From Anthoceros angustus (Eukaryota > Streptophyta > Anthocerotopsida > Anthocerotales > Anthocerotaceae), in the NCBI GenBank assembly GCA_010909165.1, contig MU008167.1, positions 434,001-498,000 of the forward strand: a DNA stretch of 64,000 bases. Direction: 5' to 3'. Shown here one piece after another: positions 1 to 13,100 of this stretch (its first letter is position 1; every line of letters begins with the position of its first letter). The notes below the pieces were generated by a model, which saw only the letters and a program-made list of their open reading frames with translations, was not told the origin of the DNA and ran no database searches. A program made the translations under genes and the position numbers.

Positions 1-599
1 ATCAAATTTCAAAATTTATTAAAATACATAGGTATATATATAAAACTAATGGATATGTATAGAACTCCCCTAAATAGGCCCTAATTTTTCACACAAACCC
101 TAGATTCCTTATTTTCGGCATCATAAACTCATAAATTTTTACCTATTTAACATTTTAAGTATAATAATTTCTGAATTTTCAACTTTTAATAATTTTAATT
201 AATTAAAGCCGAATCACCCCTGGGGTACGGTAGTAACTTTACAGGGTGGCACCCTTTTTTTCGGAGATGTTTTCCGGAACGCATAAAAAACGATGTTTTA
301 GGGCCCATCAAAAACCCCCTTCAGAGATTATTTACGGAAAACCCCCTTCGAGATTATTCACCCCCTTCAAAAATTATGGTGTTAGGTGTAAGCTTGTACC
401 CTTTGTTGTATTTCGACGTATGCGTGTGTTTGCAAGATAGCACAAATCGTGTGGATAGAAGGAACCAGCTACATCTTTGAGTATGGATTGTTGTGAAGCA
501 TGGAAACTTGATGGAGGTATGTGTTTGATAGTATGGTGATGAAATCATCCAAAACTTCATAGGGTGTAGCTAGGAACAACAACATAATGATTTTTTGTG
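1..599. other. AT-rich intergenic sequence
   Basis: The first 240 bases are very AT-rich and the rest is mixed. Only short open frames without recognisable protein character occur. I see no gene, RNA or element boundary here. Confidence 0.6.
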
Positions 600-832
600 T
601 GGTGTGTTATAAAAAGATTATTGATTGATTAGCTAAAATAATCAATTGCATAAGTAGCCACGACGCACCACGGCACAACACGATAGCTGTAACAATGAAA
701 ACACGCGGTCGTGTGTGGTGTGTTATAAATAGATTACTAATTGATTAGCTAAAATAATCAATTACATAAGTAGCCACAACGCACCACGGCACAACACGAT
801 AGCTGTAACAATGAAAACATGGCGTTCGTGTT
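600..832. repeat. Tandem repeat, 117-bp unit, two copies
   Basis: Two adjacent copies start with gtggtgtgttataaa near 600 and 717. Both contain gattagctaaaataatcaat followed by a shared cacgg/cacaacacgatagctgtaac segment. They differ at scattered bases. No coding character is seen. Confidence 0.85.
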
Positions 833-1049
833 GTGGAAGACCACATGTACACTAACCCCCCTCTGAAGTGTCGGGATGAACGATTTGTTTTGTTTTGGGT
901 GTGTTTGTTTGGCAAAGTGCTTTGAGAATCGCCTGGGTAAGGTCTTTTATACGGGAATGGTCCTTGGCCCTTGGTGATAATAATTTTCTTTTTTTCGGAC
1001 CTTAGGTTTCGACCCCGGATAGGTAGGTCGGAAATAGAGTCCTTGGGTT

Positions 1050-4000
1050 TTGGTAATTTTAGAAATAAGAAAGTGTCTATATATGCTAGGTGCCTACATC
1101 CTGCTGCTGTGCCAAGAGGGAGGTGGCCCACCACGGTCAAGAACGGACGATGCACTGTGGGAGTTTACAACCCCTAGTGGCGGAGGAGGAGGAGGAGCGC
1201 AATCGAGAGAGGACACACCCAAAGACCGCGAGGTCGCGAATTTCCGTGCCAGACGCCGAGTGAGCCGCAAAGTTGGGCGCATGCTACAATTGAGGAGCTT
1301 CAAGATGAGGTCTCGCGAGTCCGAGGCGGTGGAAACAATGTCACCTCTGAGAAATTCAAGAAGGTGGCGGAGAGATACAAGCGGGAGAGAGGCTAGGGCC
1401 GAGTCTGCTACTGTAGAAGGCGAGAACAAGGTGGCGGAGGAAGGAAACCAGAATTAGCGAAGGAGGAAAGAAGCCGCTGAGGCAAGAGGGCCAGCGCAAA
1501 GAGGGGTGGAAGAAGCGTGCAAGGGTGGTGTTCCCTTTTTCGACCAGCGCAGTGGGTCGAGTTTTTCTGGGAAACAAGGAGAAGGAGATGGCGCCCGAGC
1601 CGCGAAATCCCACCATGCAGCGGCCCAACATGGACCACTGGAAGGTGAGAGCCGGCACCGGTGTGGAGAATTTAATTTATGGAGAAGAAATGGTGTTACG
1701 ACACCAAAGATTGGTGCAAGAGTGAGCCGGCAATTGAGAACCAGGTCGCAAGAGGGCGACGCGAGGAAGAGGCCGCAAAACTGGATTTGGGGCTCTTTCG
1801 AGCAAGGTATGGCGAAGCATCGAGGATGGAAGCTTGGTAATTGACCCCAGAGAAAGAAGACCCCGAGAGTGCTACCATGAAGCCGGGAGAAGTGAGGGTG
1901 AACAATGGATGGGTGACTCGCCAACTCGTGTTCACAGGTGGTGGGATTGGCCAAGTGGATTTTGTGTTTCGTAACCGAAGTTGGATCATATGGCGCACTA
2001 CTCGGTCTTTCTTCATGAGGTGGTTAAGGGTACACAAATCGATTGGGGGAGGATGATCTTTGAAAGAGCCTGTGAGGAGAAGGCGAATTTGCTCTCCCCT
2101 TCCCCTCGGCCCTCCTTGATTTCACCTTTTCTAATTCATGTATTCGCGCATTCAGGGTGTCTAACGGAGTTGAAAGCTGTTGCGTCTGCCCTTCATAGCT
2201 GGAAACCGGTCAGGAACTCAAGGTAGAGGAGGAGGAGTGTAAGGAGGATTCCGGAAGGATTCTAGCTTGGGAATGCGCCCCTAGAAGATTCGGATGAAGG
2301 TGGAGGTTTCCAAGGGCAAGAAGTGAGGGCGACGCGAGGAAGAGGCGTGGCGGAGGCGGCTAAGGGAAGGACACAAGAAGCAGAAGAGGAACCCAGCCAC
2401 ACCTAGGGTCACCAGTCGAAATCGGCGAGGCAGCGGGTGAAGGAGGAGAAAATAAAAGGGAAACGGCAAGTTGTTCCCCTCTCAGGTGCAGGGGATGAGT
2501 CGCTGCCGCTAGGAGAGATTGGAGCGGAGGAGGAGGCAGTGGCAAACCAACCCCTAGAAGAAGAGGGGTTAGTTTCGGCAGCCAAGTCCGCGACGGAGCT
2601 CCGGGACATTTTGGCGACATTTCACCGAATTCCTCAAGTGGAGATAGGTGACACCGCGGCAGAATTGTTGTGGAGGGAATGGGCACGGACAGCCCAATTC
2701 GAATCTGCAGCCCGACTTCGCCATGGCTCGAGGCGGATCTCCTCGACCGAGCGACCATGGCTCTCACCGGCCGAGTGCAGGGTTGCTCAAGGAAAGTTGG
2801 AGAGCCCGAAGGCGAGAACAAGGTGGCAGAGGAGCGCAGACGGAATGCGGGCGGCCCTATGCAAGGCATGTGAGCCTAAGGGCCATGTCCACCCAACAGA
2901 GGCCTTAGTGAATCAGTCAAGGGGCGCATGCTACAATTGAGGAGCTTCAAGATGAGGTCTCGCGAGGGAGTGGAAACAATGGCGCCCGAGAAATTCAAGA
3001 AGTCATGAGAGATACAAGCGAGAGAGATGAAGCTAGGGCCGAGTCAAGAGAGAGGCGGCCAAACCAAGAAAGGCAAAGAATCATGAGGCGGAGGCGAAGC
3101 AACCACCGTGGAAGTAACCACCACGGTGGCTAAACCGCCACCGTCATGAAGGAGGAACCGAGGTGGGGAAGCCACCTGTGAGTACCGCAGATGGGAGGCG
3201 GATCCACAAAACCCAGCGGCCCAGGATTGTCCACGGGAGGAGAGGGTAAGGACCTCAGACGAAGGGCGACAGGCCGCAGCCCGGATGAGGATGCTCATGT
3301 CCTCGGCTTCGCATGGTGAGCGGTGCTCACTCTAAACGTGTATGTGGTTGTTGGGACAGAGGGGCGTAAACCTGGTCACATCTTGACCGCCACAGGCGTT
3401 TACGATGGTTCCTTGAATAGGGCTGGCGCCTACCTCCGCAAGTAGTGCCGGAGGAGATGAGCGAGGCGAGGCTGAGCATGGAGGGAGGAGCACAGTATGG
3501 CTGTCCGGTGAGGAGGAGGCGGGAAGATCCTGGATGGTCGAGGCGGGTGGCCAAGCCCACGGGAAGGCGCGAGAAACCGCAGTGCAGAGCGAGGTGGAGG
3601 TTTTGGGGAAAATCGCTCGGATCGGGCGTGGCGGAGGCGAGAGGGACCCCTATGGGCCGTGAGCTAGGCAAAGAATCATGAGGCGGCTACGATTTTAGAG
3701 GAGCGACATCATAGGTCCGGGGTTTCCTTTTGGGGTTAGGGGATAGGTGTTCGAGAAACTGCAGGCTGTAGTTACTGGATTGGTAGGGGTGCTCGTGGTA
3801 GGAGCTACAATTTTAGACCTTTGGAGAAGTGAGTCAGGCCGAATCAAGATGTATAAGAGACCCTTTGAGTGTCTCTCTTAATGCATAATTTGTGTGAACT
3901 TCCGTGTTGAAGCTATGCGCGAGGTTGGTTGGAGACGCCCCATCAAGATCAAACTCGTTCGATGCACCTTCTCGTCACAAGAAGGCCGGAAGATCCCCGG

Positions 4001-5035
4001 ATGGTCGAGAGCGAGTGGCCAAGCTCCACGTCTGGAAGTGGTGGAAGGTAACGGGCGCACACCGGGGAAGAGGTAGGAATTGCCGCGGAGGCGAGAACAA
4101 GGTGGCGGAGGCGCGGATCGCCAAGCACCACCGATTTTCTCTGTTCTTCCTTCCCAAACTGTTGCCTCCAGGCGTGTTTTATTCCTAGAGGGGGATCTGT
4201 GTGGCCCAAGAGGGGGTCTGTGTGGCCCAAGAGGGGGTCTGTGTGGCCCAAGAGGGGGTCTGTGTGGCCCGAGAGGGGGTCTGTGTGGCCCAAGGTGGAG
4301 GGGAGAGAAGATTTATTTGGGGAGTGGAAGGTCCCCGAAAGGAGAGTTGAGTGTGCGCTGTAAGGGACTGTGCGTATGGGGAAAATCCGGGAATGAGCGA
4401 GAAGAGTGGAAGTGAGTGGCGGAACCGCGGGGAACTAGCGGCGGGGGAAGGCGCGGCATTCGAGGTCGTGGTGCATAACCCCCGGAAAAGATCCGATCGC
4501 GGTCACCCCCGGATGCGAAGTAAGGGTGCATGTAGGTGTGTGTATGTCCATAGCCCCAAGGACTGCGCCAAAGAAGCCGGTGACAAATAGTCACCCGCGA
4601 CACGAGGGCGCACTGTGGGTGGGGCCCGCTACAGTGGTTGAACCAGCCACTACGGTGGTTGAGTCTCCCACGGTGGTGGATTTGGGCATGGTAGCTGAAT
4701 ACGGAGGGGTAGTGATCGATCGTGGTAGGGCTAGAGTCCATAGTTTTAGAACATCTTGGCACAAAACCATTCCCTTGGGATCGAATCTTAGGACTATAAC
4801 GACATAGAGGGTAAATGTGGCCTCTTTGCATCTTCGGATGCAAAACCCCATTCCACACGTGTATGTTAACAGGAGCCGGAGTGGCATGCTATCCGTGCCT
4901 AGCGGAGCGGTGTGTACAAGGCTTGCCTTGTACATGGATAGGGTTCGCCTTATCGAGCCGGAGTAGCATGCTATCCGTGCCTAGCGGAGCGGTGTGTACA
5001 AGGCTTTCCTTGTAGATGGATAGGGTTCGCCTTAT
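1050..5035. other. GC-rich mosaic of degenerate internal repeats, probably decayed transposon sequence
   Basis: This stretch is purine- and GC-rich and full of short overlapping open frames on both strands, none resembling a complete protein. Pieces recur within it. The run gctacaattgaggagcttca occurs near 1283 and 2929. The run gagaacaaggtggc occurs near 1421, 2815 and 4092. The phrase ggcaaagaatcatgaggcgg occurs near 3072 and 3668. A gatcc..ggatggtcgag phrase occurs near 3525 and 3990. The mosaic runs on the plus strand directly into the 3' tail of a retroelement at 5036, so it may be the scrambled upstream part of that element or of a related one. That link is inference; no domain is recognised in the mosaic itself. 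Confidence 0.5.
4194..4294. repeat. 21-bp minisatellite, about five units
   Basis: The unit gggggtctgtgtggcccaaga is repeated head to tail about five times with few changes. Because 21 is divisible by three, it reads as a 7-residue repeat: GHTDPLL on the minus strand and RGGLCGP on the plus strand. No evidence that either frame is translated. Confidence 0.9.
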
Positions 5036-5037
5036 CG
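4874..5037. repeat. 82-bp tandem repeat, two copies
   Basis: Two nearly identical units start with agccggagt.gcatgctatcc at 4874 and 4956 and end with gatagggttcgccttatcg. They differ by a handful of substitutions. The second unit abuts the retroelement tail that begins near 5036. Confidence 0.9.
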
Positions 5038-5300
5038 CCTTGCAAAGGGCGTCGGCCAACACCATCTTTAGGACGATCACGAGTCCAGGAGACGCGGCAT
5101 CGGCGGCACCAGTGGTAAGTAGGCCCTTCCCTATCTCGGACGGCGTCATGTTGAGGGCGGTTGGGGAGTATAGGGTAGATTTGTGTGGGGGCACGCCCCC
5201 CCTGGCCTGGTGCCCTGTCGTGGGTGCTCCCCTTTCGCCTCGGGGTAGATGGGATTTCCTATCTCGTTCTTTTCATAAAGTCTCCACATTCCCCTTATCG
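5036..5300 (+). mobile_element. 3' tail of a non-LTR retroelement with restriction-like endonuclease (family fragment)
   Basis: The plus-strand translation includes IALQRASANTIFRTITSPGD followed by VVSRPFPISDG. The same segment ends the larger minus-strand copies at 61221-61541 and 38401-38814. The nucleotide match to the copy at 61190 continues past the stop: the segment near 5230-5290 is the inverse of 61195-61260. Only the C-terminal end of the element is present; no polymerase or endonuclease motif survives. The identity rests on these internal matches. Confidence 0.7.
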
Positions 5301-5454
5301 ATGGGCGGGGCTTGTCTTCCAGGGCATATGTGGAAGCTACCCTTGTACTCAAAGATCTTATGTGCGGGCCTTTCCTTCCCTATGGAAGTCCGTGTGGAGC
5401 CTTTCCTTTTCTCTCCCATCTCCTTCCCTTCCCTTCCTTCAAAATCACGTTTAT
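5301..5454. other. Sequence between retroelement tail and hairpin repeat
   Basis: Pyrimidine-rich sequence with no recognisable gene, possibly part of the element's 3' flank. Confidence 0.3.
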
Positions 5455-5630
5455 AAATGTGTATCCAAATGGCTTAGGCCAAGTGGACACACATTTAGAA
5501 ACGTGGTTATTAAGCATCCTGCACTTGGATCGGTACTTAGATGGGGTGCCTAAAGGGAATGGATGCCCTTGGTGCAAGTAGCTTAGGCATACCATGGTAC
5601 AAGTTATTAAGTACTAAGTCCCATGACGGA
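5455..5630. repeat. Dispersed hairpin repeat, degenerate copy
   Basis: The segment starts with aaatgtgtatccaaatggct, runs through a ttattaagcatcc phrase and ends with ccatggtacaagttattaag and aagtcccatgac. In inverse orientation the same order of blocks is found at 56830-57000. Each copy contains an imperfect palindrome around the tggctta/taagcca core. This copy is more degenerate than the one at 56830, where two adjacent palindromes are almost perfect. Confidence 0.7.
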
Positions 5631-7149
5631 AATCCGGCCTTAATGGACTTCAATAAAATTCTTCGTCTTCTTCCTTGCCTTTCATCCTTTTGGACCCGCG
5701 CGCTCGCACCGCACTCCTCTCGGCACGGTATCCTTTACCTCTTTGCATGGTAGCCTTTTTTACCATCCCCGAAGGATGGCGTCTAAACGAGCAACCGGGA
5801 TGTCGTGACAACCACGATGATCATATGACGTACATATGCAAGTCTACATGCACAATGACTTGACCACTTTATCGTCAATTCAAGAAGTCCGTTGAAGAAC
5901 GGACAACATGTGTCATGCATATTTTCGTTTTCTTTAATTTGCGTTCAATGTGCTTCTTTTGACTAGTGATGCATTTGAAGGAAGGACGGAAGGAAGGAAG
6001 GAGCCCGGGTGCAAACAATACGTACTGGGAAAGACTGTCATATATGCAGCTTGGAATCTCCTCTTGCGATCGCGCGATCTTCCGTGAAACTCTCTCCTGT
6101 TGGATGGCCGGCTGTGAACCTTCCACGGAAGGGTCGTCCTGGCGGAACCCTTCCCCGCAAGCGGACAGGCTCCAAACTGGCGAAACGACCGTCCCGGCGA
6201 AACGGGAAGGCAACACTTGGCCGCAGGGTCCGGGAAAAGTTCAGAGCGGAAGCTCTCGGGGTGTCTGTTCTGGCCGGCGCGGCTTCCTCGACCGCGCCTG
6301 ATCACCGCCTTCCGGAACCAGGTGACAGAGCCGGCCGGCTTGGTCAGGCGGCGTCTTCTTGGAGCAAATCGCGCTCGATTTGATGCAGGACGCAGGGTGG
6401 AAGATTCTGGTTGGAAAGGATTCCGCACTCTCTCAGGTGATTACGGGCGGATCAGACGCAGTTTTGTGCTCCTGGTATTGGAAATGGGTTGGTCGCAGAA
6501 TGTCAGGCTACTTTTGGAATTTCGGAGTGTGCGGTTAGAGTGGTAGTGTGAGCAGGATGCGTGCTCAGAGTGCAGCAGTTTTTGATCCCCGGGACGGATG
6601 TTCTGACTTCTCGCTGAATCCTGGATTTTTTCTGGAATTGAACTTGATCAGGGATTTGTGGTCTGAAGAGCTGGTTTGTTCTCGGCTGGGAATTTACAGG
6701 CTGTCTTCAGTGAATGAAATTTGTTTTCAGGTGCTGGATAGTGTACAAGAAGGGAAATTCCATTGCTGTATGTAGCGTTGTCGTGCACAAGTTTGGCTTC
6801 CGAGTGGCTCCGGACAAGCAATCCGCTCTCGGTTGAGTTTGAAGTGTGACTGGCTTTGACGGAACCAGGTCAGTTTCGGTAGGTAGAGCTCGGATGAAAG
6901 CGCTGGTGAAGTTATACCCAAGTGGACTCCAGCTGTTAGGGTCCTGCTCAAAGCAATTGCAAGTTCTTGACAATATATTTGCGGTTGGCATTCCAGGTCA
7001 AGCGGATCGCATCAGAGTCCTAATCAGTTGCTTGGACGATTTCCGGACAGGTTAATGTTGCAGCCTTGGTAGGAAGACTGCAATGTAGCAGTCGATAGCT
7101 CGAGGTGTCATGTTGCAAGACGTTTGCACAGTACAGACGTCAGAGCTAT
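5631..7149. other. Upstream region and probable 5' leader of the ABCA gene
   Basis: From about 5960 the sequence becomes GC-rich with many short open frames on both strands, as is common in plant leaders. A ggaa-repeat lies near 5985-6002. I cannot place a TATA box or a first leader exon. No protein-coding gene is recognised. Confidence 0.4.
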
Positions 7150-10100
7150 ATGAATATGGAGACAAGGTCTGATGTGGAGCTGAGCACTCTTTTGACTTCT
7201 CCCGCGCATGATGGATGGCAAGATGAGGAGTCAGGCCCTGCAGGAGAGACAGAAAGCCTTCTTGGTGCTCAAGGATCAAGCCAATATGACACCGTGGACA
7301 GCCACCAGCTGCCAGATTTGGCAAGCAGAAAACAGCAACTCAAAGCTATGCTACGTCGTCAATGGCTATTTAAGGTTTGCTTTTATCTGGATCAGAAGTA
7401 GTATGAAGGTTTGTCGGAAATGCATGCAGGGAAGACTATTCACTTAAACTGTGGAGACGCTGTTTGATGAGTCTCTAGCTACCGAGTGGGTACAGACAGG
7501 ACAGGTTTCCAGATCAAGTCGGCAGATCTTTGCCTTCATCAAGCATGACCGTGTCATCATTTTCTTGATGCAGAAACGGGGGTGGGCGCAAACGGTTATG
7601 GAGCTTGTTAGTCCAATTCTCATGATGTCCCTACTGGTTTTAGGCTGGTCTCTGTCCACCCCAGTCCAGTACAAGACCACTATTTTTGCAAAAACTGGTC
7701 TACCTTTGATGGAGAGCTTCAATGCTGTGTTTTCTAACACCGATGGGCTCTTACAACTCTGTCCCGCAGCTGACCTATTGAAACGGGTACGTTGCTTCCT
7801 GTTCCTCCTTCATTTTAACAAGAGGAATGCCTGCAGCTAAACGCTTGAATGATGAACATTGACAGCAACCAGCCCAGGAGGAGCTTCAGGCTATACTTCA
7901 TCTTCTTCAACAGGAGTATCTGAAACGCTTGCTGCAGCCTGGTTTCCAGCCTGGTCTCCCGGGCATCACCAGCAATGGAACTACAGTGGATCAAATCCTA
8001 CCCCAACAACTTACAATCCCTCCTGATTTGATGGTCAGTGTGCTACAGTGTCTCACTGCAGCACAGGATTCGATCACCGCACTAAGTCTGTTTGGACATT
8101 ACAATGGACTTATCCCTGTGCCAACCTTTGATGCCTTTGTCGCAACTCACAAGATGATTAAGAATGCAGTCGGTACGTCAAGACATTACTATTCTCTGAG
8201 GCATGCATGTCCATCTAACAGCTGTCTCTTGTGCTTTTTTTCTACTGGGAGTTACTCAACTGGCTTTCTGGCTGCTGGGCCTGCAGTGGGGGGGAATGAG
8301 ACCTACGATGACATGGTGCGTGCTGAGAAAAAGCTTGGAAATATGGTATGTTCAGAACACTGAATGTATTTTTTTAGTCGGTAAAGCTCATTCCTCTACA
8401 TATTATTGACTGGGCAAGTATAACTTGCATCTGAACAAGGTGTATGTTTCTAACCCCTTGGGATTTGTGTGCATCCAATGTTGCAGATAGGAAACTTGCT
8501 TCACTTGGGCCTGATCACTTTTGCTCCAAATTCATCAGAGGTTGCAGCTCTTGTAGATCACATGCGAGCCAGTTATGAGGTGTCTTCTTTAACCCTTCCG
8601 ATCCTTGTGAGCTGCAACGTGGTGTGGGTTTTCCTGACTGCTCATTCTGAATGGTGAACATATTTATGTGGTTTCTGGTGCATGCATGCAGTCTTTTGCG
8701 GACTACTATGGTGGAACATTTGCTTCTGAGGAGGTAGTATTTTAGTATTGAGACAATTCCTTCTGCCATTGTTTCCAGGTTTCATGCATAATTTTTCAAC
8801 TATGTCCTGTACACTGTAGGATGCTATTGCTGCAGCATTATCCGACCTTGAGAACCAACTATGGGCAGTAGTGGTTGTAGATCGCCTTGATCCAATGAAT
8901 GGGGAGATCAGTTACAAAATCCGAATGAACTATACAACAGTTCCCAACACATGGCGTGTCACTCACAAACATCGTCATGGGCTCCTTCGATATTACAAGC
9001 ACTACTACACTTCCGGGTTCCTCAGCTTGCAGGTATTATGAATGTTCTCAGACTCTTGCCTGCCATCTACCTTGCCAAACACCTTGAGTGTGTTATTGGT
9101 CATGGCAGGACGCTATCAATTCTTACGTGTTTCAAAACCTTTCAATGACACCAAACGAGGCTGCTATATATTCAGGCCATCCAGTGTGGGGTGTTCCGTT
9201 TCCAGTCTCAGAATATTCTCACAACAAATTCTATGACGCGGTACTGCTCTAGACCTGGTCTTCTTGGAACCGTTTCTATCATGTATGACTTGGTGCCGTT
9301 TAGAATGATTTTCCTTACAGATTTTGTGAGTGGTGGCGGAGAACTCTGTCCAGTGGCTGCGCTCGTGACACAATTGTAGAGTAGAAGAGAGTGGTTGCGT
9401 CATTGAAGAATTCCTTTTTTATTTTTGTGGGGTGAATTTTCGGATATATTTTGGTGATAGTCTGGTTTCTTTGGCAGGTAGGACCTCTGATGGGGCTGGT
9501 GATGTGCCTTTGCACACTTTATCCTCTTGCTATGCTCGTGAAGGTTGTTGCTCTCAACTTCAAAGCAGTTGTCTAGAAACAAAATGGTTGATTATGTATG
9601 TGGCTGCTGGGCACGATTGAACTCACTCCCTTGGAACTAAAGTTTTTTCCCTGCCTCAGGCATTGGTTGAGGAAAAGGAAAGCAAGGCGAAAGAGACGAT
9701 GCTAATCATGGGGTTAAGGCCATGGATCTTCTATTCTGCATGGTTCATTACATACCTGGTTTGTACCCATTGGGTTGGCTTCTGCTTAGTCCAATTGTAC
9801 CACGGTATTTATGTGGGTAATAACAATGTTGGCTCTATAGATGTCAGTCCTGCTGATGGTAGGATGTATATGATTTGCCCAGGTTGTCTTCCTCACTATC
9901 TCCTTGTCTGTGACAATGCTTGTCTCGAGCACGTTCTTCCCAGAAAGGTATGCAACAAATGAGGGAACTGGTGGTGTTTTATTGACACATTTCGTACATT
10001 TTATGAGAGCTAACATCCCTGGTGGTCTTCTGGGCTACAGCGATCCCAGTTTAATTTTTGTTCTCTTCCTTCTGTTCACAAGCTCCCTGATCCCTTTTGG

Positions 10101-13100
10101 TAAGAGCCTTGAGCGAGTCTACTTGCCATCTTCTGTACGGGGTTTGAAGTGTCTTTAGTTTTGCTGATGCAATGTTTTTCTCGTGTTTTGTCAGGTTTCT
10201 TCCTATCAGTTTTCTTCTCAAAGTCCAAGTTGGCGGCCGTTGTTGCTCCGTTTGTGCACTTCGCAGCGATCATGCCACGTTACATTTTCTTTAGGGCAAG
10301 TAGTGGACAGGCCATTCCAGGCAAAGCTGTGGCGGCACTTTTGCCATCCACAGCTTTCACCTTTGGTACCTCACAGGCATTACGATGCACTATAAATATC
10401 TCTTGGCAGAACATGTGTGTTCCTCTCTAGGTGTTGGCCTGAGAACAAATTTCTGTTCTCTTGCTCACAGGTATTGACATGCTTGGACAGTATGAGGGCG
10501 CGAATTTTGGACTGACTTGGGCAAACTTTATGGAGGAGGAGTTCTCGTTCGCATACATACTGATGCTTCTCGTAGTTGACTTTTTTATCTACTCTGCCTT
10601 AGCTTGGTATTGCTCTGCACTTGATATGCTGAATTTTTTTGATGAATTAAAATCTCTTGTTTGTTTACTCAAAACTCTCTACTTCTGCTGCTAGTTCCCT
10701 GTTTGGGTGTGTCATGAGGGTCTAGTCACTGCAGCTCTTGGCATGTTCAACAGGTACTTGGAACAGATTCTCCCCTCAGAATTTGGAGCACCGTTACGAC
10801 CTTGGTTTATGTTCAGCCGATCCTACTGGTTGGGGGATGCTAAGATCTCAAGCAAGCTGAAATACGAGGTACATCTGATGGATGTTGAAGTACAGCAGTT
10901 GTACGATTCCAGAGAATGCTGTGTGTGTGAACACTTAGCTTGACCACCTGTATTTTTGAATCTGCAGATACCAACACACGAAACAGAACAGGATGGGCAT
11001 AGAGACGTTGAACCTATAACCTCTCAGAGTAGTCCAGCAGTTCAAATAAGGGGCCTGAAGAAGGTTTATGCTGGAGGGAAAGTGGCTGTAGAAGGGTTGG
11101 ACTTGGACATATTTGAAGGTCAAATTACGGGTCTTTTAGGTCACAATGGGGCTGGAAAGTCAACCACTATCTCCATGCTAACTGGCCTTATAAGGCCCAC
11201 ATCAGGCCAGGCGAAAATCTGGGGCTACAACGTCTTAACGAACATGAATGAGATTCGAAGGTGCATCTTCTAGCTTTGCTGGTGCCAGGTACTTGCATGG
11301 TTGGGATTTCACTGACTTCGTATCTCTATTCAGGATGATTGGTGTCTGCCCACAGCAAAACGTACTTTTTCAGCATCTAACTGTGGAGGAACACCTAGAG
11401 CTTTATGCTGCTATCAAGGGGGTCCCTGACAAGCTTATTGAATTGGCAGTCCATGACATGGTCACCAGAGTTGAACTAACAGATAAGCGTCTGTCGCCTG
11501 CATCCAGCCTTTCGGGCGGCATGAAAAGGAAGTTGCAGGTACATATCTGGTGCAGAGTCTCACTTGGTTGGCACAGCCCTGTGCAAGTGGTTCCTAGAAT
11601 AAAGATCTTAAGTACTGCTGGGAAATCGCAGGTAGGCATAGCTATGATTGGAGGATCAAGAGTTGTCTTCTTGGATGAGCCAACCTCGGGCATGGACCCT
11701 CATGCAAGACGTGGAATGTGGCAACTTCTGCACACGTTCAAGAGTGGACGCGCTGTTGTTCTAACTACTCACTATATGGATGAGGCGGACGTCCTTTGTG
11801 ACCGCATAGCTATAATGAGTGAAGGGCGCCTGAGATGTTGTGGCAGTAGCCTCTTTCTGAAGGTAAGCCATTTTCCGATGTGACCAGCCTTACATTCCTG
11901 TTTGCTGAGGGAGATTGCTACATCTTGGTTTGACAAATCTTGTGGCTTGGTAGGCACAATATGGTGTAGGGTATCATCTGATAATGACAAAGGACAGCTC
12001 AGACTGCAATATGTCCGCTGTGGAAGGGTTTGTTCTTAGCCATGTGCCGCAGGCTATTCCTCTGAGCTGTGCAGGAGGCGAGATCAGTTTTCAACTGCCA
12101 ATTGAGAGCAAGAGTATCTTTGCAGATTTTTTTCATCAGCTTGAACAGCGCAAAGCTGACCTGCACATAGGTAAAATATGACCAAAGATGAAGGCTGTCC
12201 TGCTCCCTTTTCTGGCTTGTGAATGCACAGCTGGCAGCGAAGTTATTATGAATGTACATGTGTACAGGTAGCTTTGGGGTGTCGATGACTACTTTGGAAG
12301 AAGTTTTTATTCGTTTGGCTACTGAAGGGGACAGGCAGCACCCACTTACACCTACTGAAGCTGAAACTAATAATACCAAGGATGAGTTAGAGGAAGAGTC
12401 GGTGTTGGGCACCCTTACTGTCCCTGTTAAGACATCAGGAAAGGATAGTCAAAATTCAGCTCGAACATTGGAAAAGAGAGCTGGCTGTGGCTTTTGGCAA
12501 GCATGGTTTGAATTGTTTAAGAAACGCGTCATTATAGCACGGCGCGACTTAAAGGTTAAAGGAGCATCTTTCGTTTATATTTCCCTTCATTGCACTGCTC
12601 CTCAGGGTGGAGTGGAGACTAATAGTTGCCCAAGACTTTCTGGGCTTTATTGTTATTCTAACATTTGTGGTGCTGGCCTTGTTACAGGGGTTGTTGAACT
12701 CAGTTTTGCTGCCAGTTGCAGTAATTGCCTTTGTTATGCTTATTCTGAAGCTTAGCGTCAATCCTGCGGGGCCCAGGTTGCAACTGACTTATGATATGTA
12801 CAAGTCACAGGCCCGACCAGACCAAAGAATCCCAGTTTTTGTTGCTGGAACTAATGCAACTTCTGTAGCCAGTTTGGCTGATGACAGCCACATGGGCATT
12901 CAGGTCATCAGTAGTGTAAATAACAGTGTTGAAATGAGTAGTGCACTTCTGTCTGCTCCTCATGATCCTGCCAAATATGGTAAGAACTTGCTCATTAAAA
13001 GTCAAACCATTTGTGGCGTGACTTGATGTTGTGACAGTTTATTTCCGTGGTTGCAGGAGCCCTTGTTTTCAAGGATACAGTGTTGCTGGATCAAAATTTC

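Noticed and set aside
7451-7573. Open frame upstream of [11 protein letters not shown] as an alternative ABCA exon start
   Set aside because: A gatgcag acceptor at 7573 joins exon 1 in phase and gives the family-typical ...WLFK-KRGWAQ sequence; the longer frame is intron reading.
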